From Acidovorax delafieldii (GTDB lineage Bacteria; Pseudomonadota; Gammaproteobacteria; Burkholderiales; Burkholderiaceae_C): a DNA stretch of 64,000 nucleotides. The notes below the pieces were generated by a model. The model did no database searches. It saw only the letters and a program-made list of their open reading frames with translations, and had not been told where the DNA came from. The DNA lies in NCBI RefSeq assembly GCF_007993815.1, contig NZ_VJWE01000002.1, positions 1 through 64,000 on the forward strand. Reading direction: 5' to 3'. Shown here piece after piece: positions 42,364 through 51,390 of this stretch. Position numbers and translations under genes: made by a program. Within the stretch, counting starts at the first letter, position 1, and each line of letters starts with the position of its first letter.

Positions 42364-42404
42364 GAAGCGCTAGTGAATCATGCGGTAGTAGCTATCAAAA
42401 AGAG
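42364..42404 (+). repeat. AGCGCTAGT-type dispersed repeat, copy D
   Basis: GAAGCGCTAGTGAATCATGC followed by GGTAGTAGCTATCAAAAAGA. Well preserved copy of the family, placed between two convergent genes. Confidence 0.75.
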
Positions 42405-42420
42405 AGCGAATTGATCCGAC

Positions 42421-42957
42421 TCAACGCGGTAAGCACCCCGCAAACCCCCTGGGCCCTGCCGCCGAGACATCCGCCAGCGTCACGGCCTCCAGCCGGTCGT
42501 TCTGCCCCGGTATCTTGGTCAGCCGCTGGCCGTTCTGCCAGCGCCACTGGGTTCCGTCAAAACTGTAGATGAAGGTGTGCGTGCGGTTGGACAGCAGGTG
42601 CGCGGGGGTGAGGGTGACGGCCTGGGCGGCGGCTTCGGTGGGTGCGTGGGCCTGGGCCTCGTTGTCCTTGATGACGAGCTTGCCTACGTAGGGTGTCACG
42701 GTGGATTCGGTGCGCGTGACTTCGGGCTGGACCAGGGCGGGGCTGTAGCCGGTCAGGGTCCAGTCGCCCGCGGCGCCGGGCAGTACATGGGGTTGCCGTG
42801 CGGCCAGGAACTGGGTGCACGCGGTGGTGATGGCATCGAAGCTGGTGGTGGCGGGGCCGGTGGCTTCGGGCTTGCTGCAGCCTGCCAGGCCCGCCACCAC
42901 GGCGGCAGCGGCTGCCAGGCGGAGGGGGGCGCAGGAGCGGAGGGTGGGCTGGGTCAT
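42421..42957 (-). CDS. putative lipoprotein, unknown function
   Basis: A 178-residue protein with a lipoprotein signal: basic n-region, hydrophobic AAAAAVVAGLAG and the lipobox cysteine at residue 27. The mature part has TTACTQFLAARQP, LTGYSPALVQPEVTRTES and FIYSFDGTQWRWQNGQRL segments and a C-terminal CLPR, giving two further cysteines that could form a disulfide. I recognise no domain. It would be anchored to the outer or inner membrane facing the periplasm. Confidence 0.75.
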   Translation of the reverse strand: MTQPTLRSCAPLRLAAAAAVVAGLAGCSKPEATGPATTSFDAITTACTQFLAARQPHVLPGAAGDWTLTGYSPALVQPEVTRTESTVTPYVGKLVIKDNEAQAHAPTEAAAQAVTLTPAHLLSNRTHTFIYSFDGTQWRWQNGQRLTKIPGQNDRLEAVTLADVSAAGPRGFAGCLPR

Positions 42958-43077
42958 CAGGCGTGAGGCGGGGGTTCGTCGAGAAGTTCGGCCGCACGGC
43001 CAGGCGGCTGCGGGGCTGGCTGCATTGTGTGCGGCTGGTTGCGGCGGGTCTTGACGGATATCAAGGCGCGTGGGCTT

Positions 43078-43821
43078 TTACGGCAATGTGGTGGGCAGGG
43101 CCAGCGCGCCTTCGTCACCCCGGTACCAGCGCAGCAGGGCGCTGGGTGCGTGGAGCGGCGTGCCGCCGAGGGCTGCCAGCACGGCGGCGTTGAGTTCGTG
43201 GGCGCTGGCAGGCAAGGGCTGGTCGCGGTAGGCCAGGGCGGTGCCGGCCATCAGCGCTTCGGCGTCCACCAGCAGGCGCAGGTTTTGCGGGATGGTGGGC
43301 GATTGCTCTGCACAGTGCACAGCCGACAAGGAGTGCGCCTTGCGGCAGGCGGCAGGGCGCACGCTGTAGATGGCACACCGATCATTGACGAGAAAGCTGC
43401 AGGGCTGGCGCGTGGTGCCCGCGCTTGCCGCCGCCACGTGCTGCTGCAGGCGCAGCAGGGTTGTGGCCTGGTCCGCGCCGGGCAGCGTGTGCAGGTGCTG
43501 GGCGATGTGCAGCACCTCGGGCTCCGTCGCCTCCACGCGCAGGTGGCAGCAGTGCGCGCAGCCCGCCTGGCACGCTGGCTGGGGGCCGGTGGCGCGGGCT
43601 TGTTCTGCCACGGTATCCAGGCCCTTGTGCAGTTGTGCGATGAAATCGACGGCGGCCTGGGCTGCGACGTTGGCGTCAGTGCCATGGGCTGCTGCGCCCT
43701 GCATTGCGTGGGCCTGCACCGCCCGCAAGGCCCGCCCGGCCGCGCTGCGCACGCGGGCGATGGACTGCAGGAAGGCCGCTTGCTCTGCCTCGGTCAGTGC
43801 TGGGTTGGGCGGGCTCGTCAT
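43078..43821 (-). CDS. YkgJ-type cysteine cluster protein
   Basis: A 247-residue protein with the zinc- or iron-chelating YkgJ signature: CQAGCAHCCHLRVEAT, then PCSFLVNDRCAIYSVRPAACR about 60 residues later in the middle. The N-terminal 95 residues are helical and without family marks. Function is not known. Its start overlaps the stop of the sensor kinase gene in ATGA, so it is the third gene of the kinase operon. The link to tricarboxylate sensing is only by position. Confidence 0.85.
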   Translation of the reverse strand: MTSPPNPALTEAEQAAFLQSIARVRSAAGRALRAVQAHAMQGAAAHGTDANVAAQAAVDFIAQLHKGLDTVAEQARATGPQPACQAGCAHCCHLRVEATEPEVLHIAQHLHTLPGADQATTLLRLQQHVAAASAGTTRQPCSFLVNDRCAIYSVRPAACRKAHSLSAVHCAEQSPTIPQNLRLLVDAEALMAGTALAYRDQPLPASAHELNAAVLAALGGTPLHAPSALLRWYRGDEGALALPTTLP

Positions 43822-45308
43822 GGGGTTGTGGGGAGCGTGCTGGAGGGGGCGGGCGCATTGGGCGCCAACGGCAGCCACACGCTGGCCGCGAGGCCAGATC
43901 CGTCGGTCGTGTCGCTGGCTGCCGCCAGTTCCAGCCGTCCTTCCATCAGCTGCACATACCGCGCCACGATGGCAAGGCCCAGCCCTGCACCGTGGCCCAG
44001 GCGCTGGCCCTGGTCGCCCTGCGCCCAGCGCTGTTGCAGCTGCTGCGCCAGCGTGGCATCCACGCCGGGGCCGTTATCGGTCACGCGCAGCACACCAAAG
44101 CCGGGCTCGGTGTGCAGCGCCACGGTGATGCGGGGCGGCGTGCCGCGCCCGTAGCGCAGTGCGTTGTCCAGCAGGTTGTTCAGGATGCCTTCGACCAGCG
44201 CTGTGTTGCCCCGCACCACCACGGCCTGGTCTAGCCCCTCGGCGCCCAGGTCCACCCCCAGGGCATCGGCGCGTGGCAGGTAGCGCAACAGCACGTCGCG
44301 CACCAGCGTGTGCAAGGCCAAGGGCTGCAACGCCAGCGCGATGCCACCCTCGGCCGCACGGGCCAGGGCCAGCAGCTGGTCCACGGTGCGGCTGGCGCGC
44401 TGTTCGGCTTGGGCGATGCCCTCGATTTCGCTGCGCCAGACGGCCGGGTCGTTGTGGGCCAGCGCGTGGGCGGCCTGGGCGCGGATGCCTGCGAGCGGAG
44501 TGCGCAGCTCGTGCGCCACGTTGCCCGCAAATTCGCGCTGCGCATGCAGGCTTTGCTGCACCCGCGCCAGCAAGCCGTCCAGGGCCACGCCCAGGCGTTG
44601 CACGTCGCTGGTGCTTGCCTGTTGCGTCAGCGCGGGCGGCAGAGGTTGCAGGTCGGCAGCGTCGCGCTGGTCCATGGCGTCCTGCAGTGCACCCAGCGGA
44701 TGCAGGTCGCGCTCGATGCCACGCAGCAGCCACGACCCCAGCACCACCAGCAGCCACAGCTGGGCCAGGCCCGAGTACACCAGCAGCCTGCGCAGCAGCT
44801 GCGTGCGCTCGGCGGTGGTCTGCGCCATGACGACGGTGAAAGAGGGCGGCCCCGCAATCTGCAAGGTGGCGCGCCGCAGCTCGCGCCCGTCTTGCGAAAG
44901 CTGCGAAAAGGCGTGGCTGCTGCCCGCCGTCACCACACCCGGCGCCAAGTGGGGGTCGCCGGCGATGAAGCTGCCATCGGGCGCGTACACCGCAAACCAC
45001 ACGGTTTCGCTCTGGTCAAAACGCAGCAGCCCCACCTCGCGCGGCGTGAGGTCCAGCCGCAAAGGGTCGTGCGCAGGATCTGTCGGCTGGCCGCCGCGCA
45101 CATGGGCGGCCACGGCGTGTGCGTCATCGAGCAACGCTCGGTCAAATGCCTCGGCCACAAAGTGGTTGCCCACGCCCAGCACCACCGTGCTGCCCAGCCC
45201 CCAGATCAGCACCAGTGACAGCAGCACGCGCCGGCCTATGCGCTGGCGCAGGTCGGGCGGCTGCTGGTGCAGCGGTGCGGGGCTGGGTTCAGGACTGGCC
45301 AACGTCAT
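43818..45308 (-). CDS. tctE: sensor histidine kinase, TctE-like
   Basis: A 496-residue membrane sensor kinase. Membrane helices at about 28-50 and 175-197 enclose a periplasmic sensor domain. The phospho-acceptor is H266 in HELRTPL, followed by NLLDNALRYG (N box), DNGPGVD and GAGLGLAIV (ATP binding). The architecture and the divergent tctBA genes suggest TctE, which senses tricarboxylates. Its start overlaps the response regulator by about 20 bases. The C-terminal tail is Pro/Ser-rich. Confidence 0.88.
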   Translation of the reverse strand: MTLASPEPSPAPLHQQPPDLRQRIGRRVLLSLVLIWGLGSTVVLGVGNHFVAEAFDRALLDDAHAVAAHVRGGQPTDPAHDPLRLDLTPREVGLLRFDQSETVWFAVYAPDGSFIAGDPHLAPGVVTAGSSHAFSQLSQDGRELRRATLQIAGPPSFTVVMAQTTAERTQLLRRLLVYSGLAQLWLLVVLGSWLLRGIERDLHPLGALQDAMDQRDAADLQPLPPALTQQASTSDVQRLGVALDGLLARVQQSLHAQREFAGNVAHELRTPLAGIRAQAAHALAHNDPAVWRSEIEGIAQAEQRASRTVDQLLALARAAEGGIALALQPLALHTLVRDVLLRYLPRADALGVDLGAEGLDQAVVVRGNTALVEGILNNLLDNALRYGRGTPPRITVALHTEPGFGVLRVTDNGPGVDATLAQQLQQRWAQGDQGQRLGHGAGLGLAIVARYVQLMEGRLELAAASDTTDGSGLAASVWLPLAPNAPAPSSTLPTTP

Positions 45309-45987
45309 CCTCTAGCACGTAACCCAGCCCGCGCAGCGTGCGAATCGCCGCGCCGCTGCCCGCAATCTTGCGCCGCAGGCGGGAGAACGAGGCCTCCAGC
45401 GCGTTTTCGCCCACCACCTCACTGCCGTCCGACAGGCGCGAGGACAAGTCGCCCTTGCTCAGCACACGGCCGGGCGGGGTCATCAGCTCCCACAGCAAAT
45501 CGAACTCGCGCGCGGGCAGCTCCAGCGGTTGCCCGGCCACGCTGACGCGGCGCGCCTGGCGGTCCAGCACCAGCTGGCCCACGGTGACGATGTCGGCGGT
45601 GCCGCTGGCGCGCCGCAGCAGCGCGCGCAGGCGCGCTTCCACCTCTTTGAGTTCATAGGGCTTGCCCAGATAGTCGTCGGCGCCGGCGTCCAGCCCGGCA
45701 ATGCGCTCCTCGGTGCTGTCGCGGGCACTGAGCACCAGCACGGGGGTGCGGTCGCCGCGCGCACGGGCGCTGCGCAGGGCGGTGAGACCGCTGCCCAGGC
45801 CGCTGCGCGCGTGGGCAGCGTGGGGCAGGTTCAGGTCCAGCAGCACAGCGTCGAAAGCCTGTACGGCCCACCAGTGCTGGGCTTCTTCGACGGTATGGGC
45901 CAGCTCGACACGGTGGCCCGCGTTTTCGAGGCCCTGGGCCATGGTGCGGCTGAGCACCGGGTCGTCTTCCACCAGGAGGAGGCGCAT
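45289..45987 (-). CDS. tctD: OmpR-family response regulator, TctD-like
   Basis: A 232-residue regulator. The receiver domain has the acidic pair EDD at residues 7-9, the phospho-Asp D51 in VLLDLNLP and the Lys in GKPYEL. The C-terminal winged helix includes LPAREFDLLWELMTPPGRVL. The loop after LNLP is longer than usual (HAAHARSGLGSG inserted), an unusual detail near the phosphorylation site. It is first in the operon with the kinase and divergent from tctBA. Confidence 0.92.
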   Translation of the reverse strand: MRLLLVEDDPVLSRTMAQGLENAGHRVELAHTVEEAQHWWAVQAFDAVLLDLNLPHAAHARSGLGSGLTALRSARARGDRTPVLVLSARDSTEERIAGLDAGADDYLGKPYELKEVEARLRALLRRASGTADIVTVGQLVLDRQARRVSVAGQPLELPAREFDLLWELMTPPGRVLSKGDLSSRLSDGSEVVGENALEASFSRLRRKIAGSGAAIRTLRGLGYVLEDDVGQS

Positions 45988-46139
45988 GGAGGTCGGGGTT
46001 CTACGTGAAATTACGCATGGCCAAGATCAGCCTGCGATCAGGTTCGATGGAGATAGTCTGCCCGTCAGCATACCCCAGCCCTGCGCGCCGTTTGCACCGC
46101 CGGATGGGGTCGTCCAGCCTATCAGGAGACAACCTTTAC

Positions 46140-46562
46140 ATGATCAACCGCAATCTACTCAGAGGCTTTGCCCTCATGGCTTTGGCGCTGGGCTTTGGCC
46201 TGCCGTCCATGAGCTATTCGCTGGGGACGCTCGGCCGCGCAGGGCCGGGCATGTTCCCGTTCATCGTCAGCTGCATGCTGTTTGTGATTGGGGTCATCAC
46301 CGTGGTGCGCGCGCGCCTGGTGGCACCGGTGCCCATGGACTTCCAGGTGCGCAACATCGCCATCATTCTGGGCAGCCTGTGCGGCTTTGCGGCGCTGTCG
46401 CACTTTGTGAACATGATCGCGGGCATCGTGTTTCTGGTGTTCTGCTCGGGGTTTGCGGGTACGTCGTACTCGTGGAAGCGCAACCTGAAGATCGCTGCGG
46501 TGCTGGTCGGCATCGCGTTTGCATTCCAAAAGCTGCTGGGCGTGAGCCTGCCGCTGTACTGA
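46140..46562 (+). CDS. tctB: tripartite tricarboxylate transporter small subunit TctB
   Basis: A 140-residue membrane protein with four predicted helices (FALMALALGFGLPSM, MFPFIVSCMLFVIGVITVV, IAIILGSLCGFAALS, IAAVLVGIAFAFQKLL), typical of TctB. It forms the membrane part with TctA. The ATG at 46140 follows GGAGACAACC; longer in-frame starts upstream would add a hydrophilic stretch. TctA follows ten bases later. The binding protein TctC is not encoded next to it. Confidence 0.9.
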   Translation: MINRNLLRGFALMALALGFGLPSMSYSLGTLGRAGPGMFPFIVSCMLFVIGVITVVRARLVAPVPMDFQVRNIAIILGSLCGFAALSHFVNMIAGIVFLVFCSGFAGTSYSWKRNLKIAAVLVGIAFAFQKLLGVSLPLY

Positions 46563-46572
46563 GGTCGCCGCC

Positions 46573-48087
46573 ATGGAAGTCTTGAACAACCTCGCGTTTG
46601 GCTTCAGCCACGCGCTGACGCTGCAGAACCTGATGTTCTGCGCCCTGGGCTGCACCGTGGGCACCCTGGTGGGCTTGCTGCCGGGCCTGGGCCCGCTGGC
46701 TACCATCAGCCTGCTGCTGCCGCTGACCTATTCCATCGACACCACCGGCGCACTCATCATGCTGGCCGGTATTTACTACGGTGCGCAGTACGGCGACAGC
46801 GTGAGCGCCATCACCATGAAGATCCCGCATGCGAGCAGTATCGTGGCGTGTATCGACGGGTATGCGATGACGCTGAAAGGGAAAACGGGGCTGGCCCTGT
46901 TCACCGCCGGGTTCTCCAGCTTCATCGGGGGCACGGTGGCCATTGTGGTGCTGGCGTTCCTGGCGCCCAGCCTGGGCGAGGTGGCCTTTCTGTTTGGCCC
47001 TGCCGACTACTGCGCGCTGATGCTGGTGGGTTTTGTGTGCGTGAGCTTCGTGACCACGGGCAGCCTGCTCAATGGCCTGGCCATGTGCATGGTGGGCGTG
47101 CTGCTGGGCTCCATCGGTACCGACGTGAACAGCGGCCTGGCCCGCTTCACCTGGGACGCTCCGTTCCTGGCCGACGGCGTGGGCATTGTGAGCATTGCGC
47201 TGGGCTGCTTCGGCATTGCCGAGATCGCCAAGAACCTCGACTCGCGTGAAGAGCGCTCGCCCTTCAACGGCAAGATCAAGCTCATGCCCACCTGGCCCGA
47301 GTTCAAGCGCATCATCCCCAGCGCGCTGCGTGGCAGTGTGGTGGGCTCCATCCTGGGCATCCTGCCCGGCGGCGGCCCCGTGATCGCCCAGTTTGCGGCC
47401 TATGCGCTGGACAAGAAGGTCAGCAAGTACCGCCACGAAATCGGCACCGGCTGCATCGAAGGCGTGGCCGGCCAGGCTGCAGCGGACGAAGCGGCTGCAC
47501 GCACCAGCTTCATCCCGCTGATGAGCATCGGTATCCCCGAGAACGCCGTGATGGCGCTGATGATGGCTGCGTTCATCATCAAGGGCATCCAGCCCGGCCC
47601 CAACATGATTGCCGGCCACCCCGAACTCTTCTGGGGTCTGGTCGCCAGCATGTGGATCGGCAACTGCTTCCTGCTGGTGCTCAACGTGCCGCTGGTGCGC
47701 TACTGGCTGTCGGTGTTCAAGATTCCGTACAACGTGTTGTTCCCCGCGATCTTGTTCTTCTGCTGCATTGGCACCTACAGCATCAACAACAACCTGGACG
47801 ACGTGTTCATCACCGTAGCGTTTGGTGCGCTGGGCTACCTGTTCATGCGGCTGGAGATGGACCCCTCGCCGCTGATGCTGGGCTTCATCCTGGGCCCCAT
47901 GCTCGAAGAGAACTTCCGCCGATCCATGCTGCTGTCGCGCGGTAGCTTTGAGGTGTTCATCAACCGTCCTATCAGCGGCACGCTGATCAGCCTGATCGCC
48001 GCATTCGTCTTGTGGCAAACGGTGGCGTTTTTCCGCCAGCGTGGCAAGGCCAAGGAGCTGGTGGTGACGGAGCCCGTTGCATCCTGA
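46573..48087 (+). CDS. tctA: tripartite tricarboxylate transporter large permease TctA
   Basis: A 504-residue permease with about eleven helices. Diagnostic TctA motifs are GLLPGLGPLATISLLLPLTY near the N terminus and the second glycine-rich repeat GILPGGGPVIAQFAAYALDK, with GIPENAVMALMMAAFIIKGI and the C-terminal GFILGPMLEENFRRSMLLSR. It drives ion-coupled uptake of citrate-like substrates with TctB and a periplasmic TctC-type protein. An intrinsic terminator follows the stop. Confidence 0.95.
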   Translation: MEVLNNLAFGFSHALTLQNLMFCALGCTVGTLVGLLPGLGPLATISLLLPLTYSIDTTGALIMLAGIYYGAQYGDSVSAITMKIPHASSIVACIDGYAMTLKGKTGLALFTAGFSSFIGGTVAIVVLAFLAPSLGEVAFLFGPADYCALMLVGFVCVSFVTTGSLLNGLAMCMVGVLLGSIGTDVNSGLARFTWDAPFLADGVGIVSIALGCFGIAEIAKNLDSREERSPFNGKIKLMPTWPEFKRIIPSALRGSVVGSILGILPGGGPVIAQFAAYALDKKVSKYRHEIGTGCIEGVAGQAAADEAAARTSFIPLMSIGIPENAVMALMMAAFIIKGIQPGPNMIAGHPELFWGLVASMWIGNCFLLVLNVPLVRYWLSVFKIPYNVLFPAILFFCCIGTYSINNNLDDVFITVAFGALGYLFMRLEMDPSPLMLGFILGPMLEENFRRSMLLSRGSFEVFINRPISGTLISLIAAFVLWQTVAFFRQRGKAKELVVTEPVAS

Positions 48088-48124
48088 AGATTGACTCTCT
48101 GTGTGCCGCTTTGGCGGCCTTTGC

Positions 48125-48160
48125 AAGGCCGGTCCCCAACGGGTGACCGGCCTTTTTTTT
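48125..48160 (+). terminator. intrinsic terminator after tctA
   Basis: AAGGCCGGT (48125-48133) pairs perfectly with ACCGGCCTT (48146-48154) across a 12-base loop and is followed by a run of T residues to 48160. It ends the tctBA transcript before the convergent helicase gene. Confidence 0.9.
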
Positions 48161-48173
48161 GCGGCTCAGCCTC

Positions 48174-50477
48174 TCAGTCCACCTGCCACCATGCAGGCAG
48201 CAGCGCACGCACCTGGGCCTGCGCAAACCGGTCGTCCATCAGGTGCACCACGCCCTCGTCGCTGGGCGTACGGATCACGCGGCCTGCGGCCTGCACCACC
48301 TTTTGCAGGCCGGGGTAGAGGTAGGTGTAGTCGTAGCCCGCGCCAAACAGCGCCTGCATGCGCTCGCGGATCTGTTCGTTGACGGGGTTGACCTGCGGCA
48401 GGCCCAGCGTGGCCAGAAAGGCGCCAATCAACCGCTTGCCCGGCAGGTCGATGCCCTCGGCAAACGCGCCACCCAGCACTGCAAAGGCAATGCCCTGACT
48501 GCTGTCGGTAAAGCGCGCCACAAAATCGCGCTGCTCGCCCTCCAGCATGCGGCGCGACTGGCACCAGTGCGGCACCTCGGGGTGCTGCTGCGCAAACAGT
48601 GCGGCAGCCTGCTGCAGGTAGTCATAGCTGCTGAAAAACGCCAGGTAGTTGCCGGGCCGCTCGCGAAACTGCTGCGCCATCAGCGCCGCGATGGGCGCGA
48701 GCGACGCCGCGCGGTGCGGGTAGCGCGTGGAAATGTGGCGCGCCACCTGCACCTGCAGCTGGTGCGCGGCAAAGGGCGATTCCACGTCCACCCACGCATG
48801 ATCGTCGGGCAGGCCCAGCAGGTCGGCGTAGTAGCGCGCGGGCTGCAGCGTGGCCGAAAACAAGGTGCTGGTGTGCGCGGCTTGCAGACGGGGTTGCAGA
48901 AAGGGCGCAGGCCCCACGTTGCGGATGCAGACCACGGAATCGCCGGGTTTGGAGGACCGCTGGTGGTGGGCGGCAGAAGCCTGGGTGATGTCCACCATCG
49001 AATGCGCATCGAGCAGGTCGGCCATGCGCTGCAGGTGCAGGGCATCGAAGTAGAACGTTTGCAGCGCGCCGTCTGGCTCCGTGGGGTGGTCGGTGAAGTG
49101 TTCGGTGAGCGTGGTGGTGCACTGCTGCAGCGCGGCCAGCAGCTTGTCGGGGAAGGTTTCGAGCACCGTGTATGGGGCCGGGTGCGCCTTGTCCAACGCC
49201 ACCCAGGCGCGGCGCACCTTGTCCAGCGCCTTTTTCACCGGCGCATGCTGCGCGGCGGTGGGGCTGCTGCGGGCCTGGGCCAAGGCGGCGGGGTGCAGCT
49301 CGGCGGTGAACATCTTGCGGCCGCGCTCCACCAGGTTGTGGGCCTCGTCCACCAGCAGCGCCGTGCGCCACTGGTTGGCCTGGGCCAGGCCGTGCAGCAG
49401 CCCGCCCAGGTCAAAGTAGTAGTTGTAGTCGCCCACCACCACATCGGCCCAGCGGGCCAGTTCCTGGCTCAGGTAGTAGGGGCAGACGTCATGCTGCAGG
49501 GCTACGTCGCGCACACGGGCTTGTTGCAGGACGAGCGCGGGTTTGTCTGCGCTGGCGGGGGCCACGGCGGCAGCGCGGGCGGCAGGCAGCCGGTCGTAAA
49601 AGCCCCGGGCCAGCGGGCAGGATTCGCCGTGGCAGGCCTTGTCGGGGTGTTCGCACGCCTTGTCGCGCGCCACCAGCTCCAGCACGCGCAGGGGCAGTGC
49701 GGGTGCGTTGTTGGACAGGCGCGCCAGCGCATCCAGCGCCATCTGCCGCCCCGAGGTTTTGGCGGCCAGAAAGAACACTTTGTCGATGCGCTGGGCCGGT
49801 GCTGCCTTGAGCAGCGGGAACAGCGTGCCCATGGTCTTGCCAATGCCCGTGGGCGCCTGGGCCAGCAGGCAGCGGCCCGCCACTGCCGCCTTGTACACGG
49901 CCTCGGCCAGCGGGCGCTGGCCGGTGCGAAAGCCGCCAAAGGGAAACGCCAAGGTGATCAGTGCCGCATCGCGTGCGGCACGGTGGGCCAGCTGCTGTTC
50001 GGCCCAGGCAATGAAGCGCTGGCACTGGGTCTCGAAGTGCTGGCGCAGGTCGTCGGCGCTGCAGTGTTCGGTGAACACCGTCTCCTGCTGCGTGCCCACG
50101 TCCAGGTATACCAGGGCCACGTCGATGTGCGCCAGCTGCTCCTGCTCGCACAGCAGCCAGCCATACACCTTGGCCTGCGCCCAGTGCAGGTGGCGGTGCG
50201 ATGCGGGTTGGCGGTCCAGCCGCCCTTTGAAGGTCTTGACCTCGTCGATGCGCTGCTGCGCGGGGTCGTAGCCATCGGCCCGGCCGCGCACGCGCAGAGT
50301 TTGGTAACTGCCGCTCAGTGCCACCTCGGCGCGGTAGCCTGCACCCCGGCGCGACGCTGCCACCGCATGGCCCGCCATACCCTCCAGCGCGGTAGGCGCA
50401 GGCGTAAAGCGCAGGTCCAGGTCGCCCTGCTTGGCGGTGAACTCGCACAGCTCGCGCACCGCCACGGTGTAGGTCAT
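48174..50477 (-). CDS. Fe-S superfamily 2 DNA helicase (XPD/DinG-like) with N-terminal RecB-type nuclease domain
   Basis: A 767-residue helicase. Residues 1-110 form a PD-(D/E)XK domain with D68 (GRADGYD), E79-V-K81 and the RecB-type Q101xxxY105. Walker A is AQAPTGIGKT near 206-215, the DEAH box is LLVDEAHN, and cysteines in ACEHPDKACHGESC plus VCPYY form the iron-sulfur cluster site. The late VQAAGRVIRTPSDEG is motif VI. It probably unwinds and degrades DNA in repair. Its start overlaps the upstream MmcB-like nuclease gene in ATGA, and that operon has a LexA-box-like site. Confidence 0.9.
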   Translation of the reverse strand: MTYTVAVRELCEFTAKQGDLDLRFTPAPTALEGMAGHAVAASRRGAGYRAEVALSGSYQTLRVRGRADGYDPAQQRIDEVKTFKGRLDRQPASHRHLHWAQAKVYGWLLCEQEQLAHIDVALVYLDVGTQQETVFTEHCSADDLRQHFETQCQRFIAWAEQQLAHRAARDAALITLAFPFGGFRTGQRPLAEAVYKAAVAGRCLLAQAPTGIGKTMGTLFPLLKAAPAQRIDKVFFLAAKTSGRQMALDALARLSNNAPALPLRVLELVARDKACEHPDKACHGESCPLARGFYDRLPAARAAAVAPASADKPALVLQQARVRDVALQHDVCPYYLSQELARWADVVVGDYNYYFDLGGLLHGLAQANQWRTALLVDEAHNLVERGRKMFTAELHPAALAQARSSPTAAQHAPVKKALDKVRRAWVALDKAHPAPYTVLETFPDKLLAALQQCTTTLTEHFTDHPTEPDGALQTFYFDALHLQRMADLLDAHSMVDITQASAAHHQRSSKPGDSVVCIRNVGPAPFLQPRLQAAHTSTLFSATLQPARYYADLLGLPDDHAWVDVESPFAAHQLQVQVARHISTRYPHRAASLAPIAALMAQQFRERPGNYLAFFSSYDYLQQAAALFAQQHPEVPHWCQSRRMLEGEQRDFVARFTDSSQGIAFAVLGGAFAEGIDLPGKRLIGAFLATLGLPQVNPVNEQIRERMQALFGAGYDYTYLYPGLQKVVQAAGRVIRTPSDEGVVHLMDDRFAQAQVRALLPAWWQVD

Positions 50478-51367
50478 GGCGGCGTGGTCGGGGTGTCTGT
50501 GGCGGGAGGAGCAGGCTCGCCCAAATGGGTCTGAGCCATGTCGTCATCGCTGCGCAGCGGCGTGGCTTTGCACAGCGCCATCCACACAGAGAAGGGCAGG
50601 GTGCAGCGGTTGTGCCGCGCGGGGCGCAGCAGCTCAAAGCGCCCGTCCTCCACATTGCCATGTAGCACCCAGATGCCGAAGTGCTCGGGGATCTCTTCGG
50701 GCTCGGCTATGCCCGCCGGGAAGACGTAGTAACACTCCTCGCACAGCCACTGATAGGCCTGCCGCTTGGCGTCGTGCCGCAGGTCCGACAGCAGGTCGGC
50801 CCGGCTCGCCTTCACCTCGTGCACCATGGGCTGCAGGTAGGCGGGCACCGAGGTATTGCGCACCGAGAACAGATCGGGCCGGGCCATGCGCCACACATTG
50901 GCAGCGGCGCGGGCAGCCGGGGCGTGGTCATCGTCGGCCCACAGCGGTGCCATGGCGGGCGCGGTGTTGGCGGGCGCATCGGCCGTGGCCGCAGGCAGCA
51001 CCGCATCCCCCATCGGCACGGTGTCGATCACCGCGCGCAGTGACAGTTCGGTCCATACGATGCGCCCCGAAGCCAGCAACTGCGCTGCAAACTTCTGCCC
51101 CAGCCGGTCGTGTAGGCTCAGCGCCCGCACGCCACGCTGGCGGGCCTGCGCCAGGGTGTGGATGCCTTCGTCGGTGAGGCGCAGGGTTTCGCAACCATCG
51201 GCCGCAATGTGCAGGTGGATGAGGCCCGCAGCCAGCAGGTCAATCTCCAGACCATCCTTGCACGGCCAGCCTGCCGAGCGCCAGATCTGCATCAGGCGCG
51301 TGCGGTGAAAGCGGGTGATGGGGGTGGAGGGCGGGGAGTCCGAAGTGGGGGAGGGCAGCGCCGTCAT
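50474..51367 (-). CDS. MmcB-like PD-(D/E)XK nuclease family protein
   Basis: A 297-residue protein. Residues about 20-115 look like a winged-helix DNA-binding segment (MQIWRSAGWPCKDGLEIDL... LRLTDEGIHTLAQARQRG). Residues 155-225 contain a PD-(D/E)XK nuclease core with D165 (RPDLF) and E184-V-K186 (HEVKASRADLLSD), then CEECYYVFPAG, as in the MmcB DNA-repair family. It is translationally coupled to the helicase downstream. A LexA-box-like palindrome lies 24 bases upstream of its start. The reaction is inferred from residues; the in vivo function of the pair is not known to me. Confidence 0.8.
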   Translation of the reverse strand: MTALPSPTSDSPPSTPITRFHRTRLMQIWRSAGWPCKDGLEIDLLAAGLIHLHIAADGCETLRLTDEGIHTLAQARQRGVRALSLHDRLGQKFAAQLLASGRIVWTELSLRAVIDTVPMGDAVLPAATADAPANTAPAMAPLWADDDHAPAARAAANVWRMARPDLFSVRNTSVPAYLQPMVHEVKASRADLLSDLRHDAKRQAYQWLCEECYYVFPAGIAEPEEIPEHFGIWVLHGNVEDGRFELLRPARHNRCTLPFSVWMALCKATPLRSDDDMAQTHLGEPAPPATDTPTTPP

Positions 51368-51390
51368 GGCAGGGTGGGAGGGCTGGCGTC

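Noticed and set aside
46363-48126. 587-codon minus-strand frame opposite tctA
   Set aside because: His/Gln/Arg-rich shadow frame; tctA is certain from its glycine-rich motifs and membrane segments.
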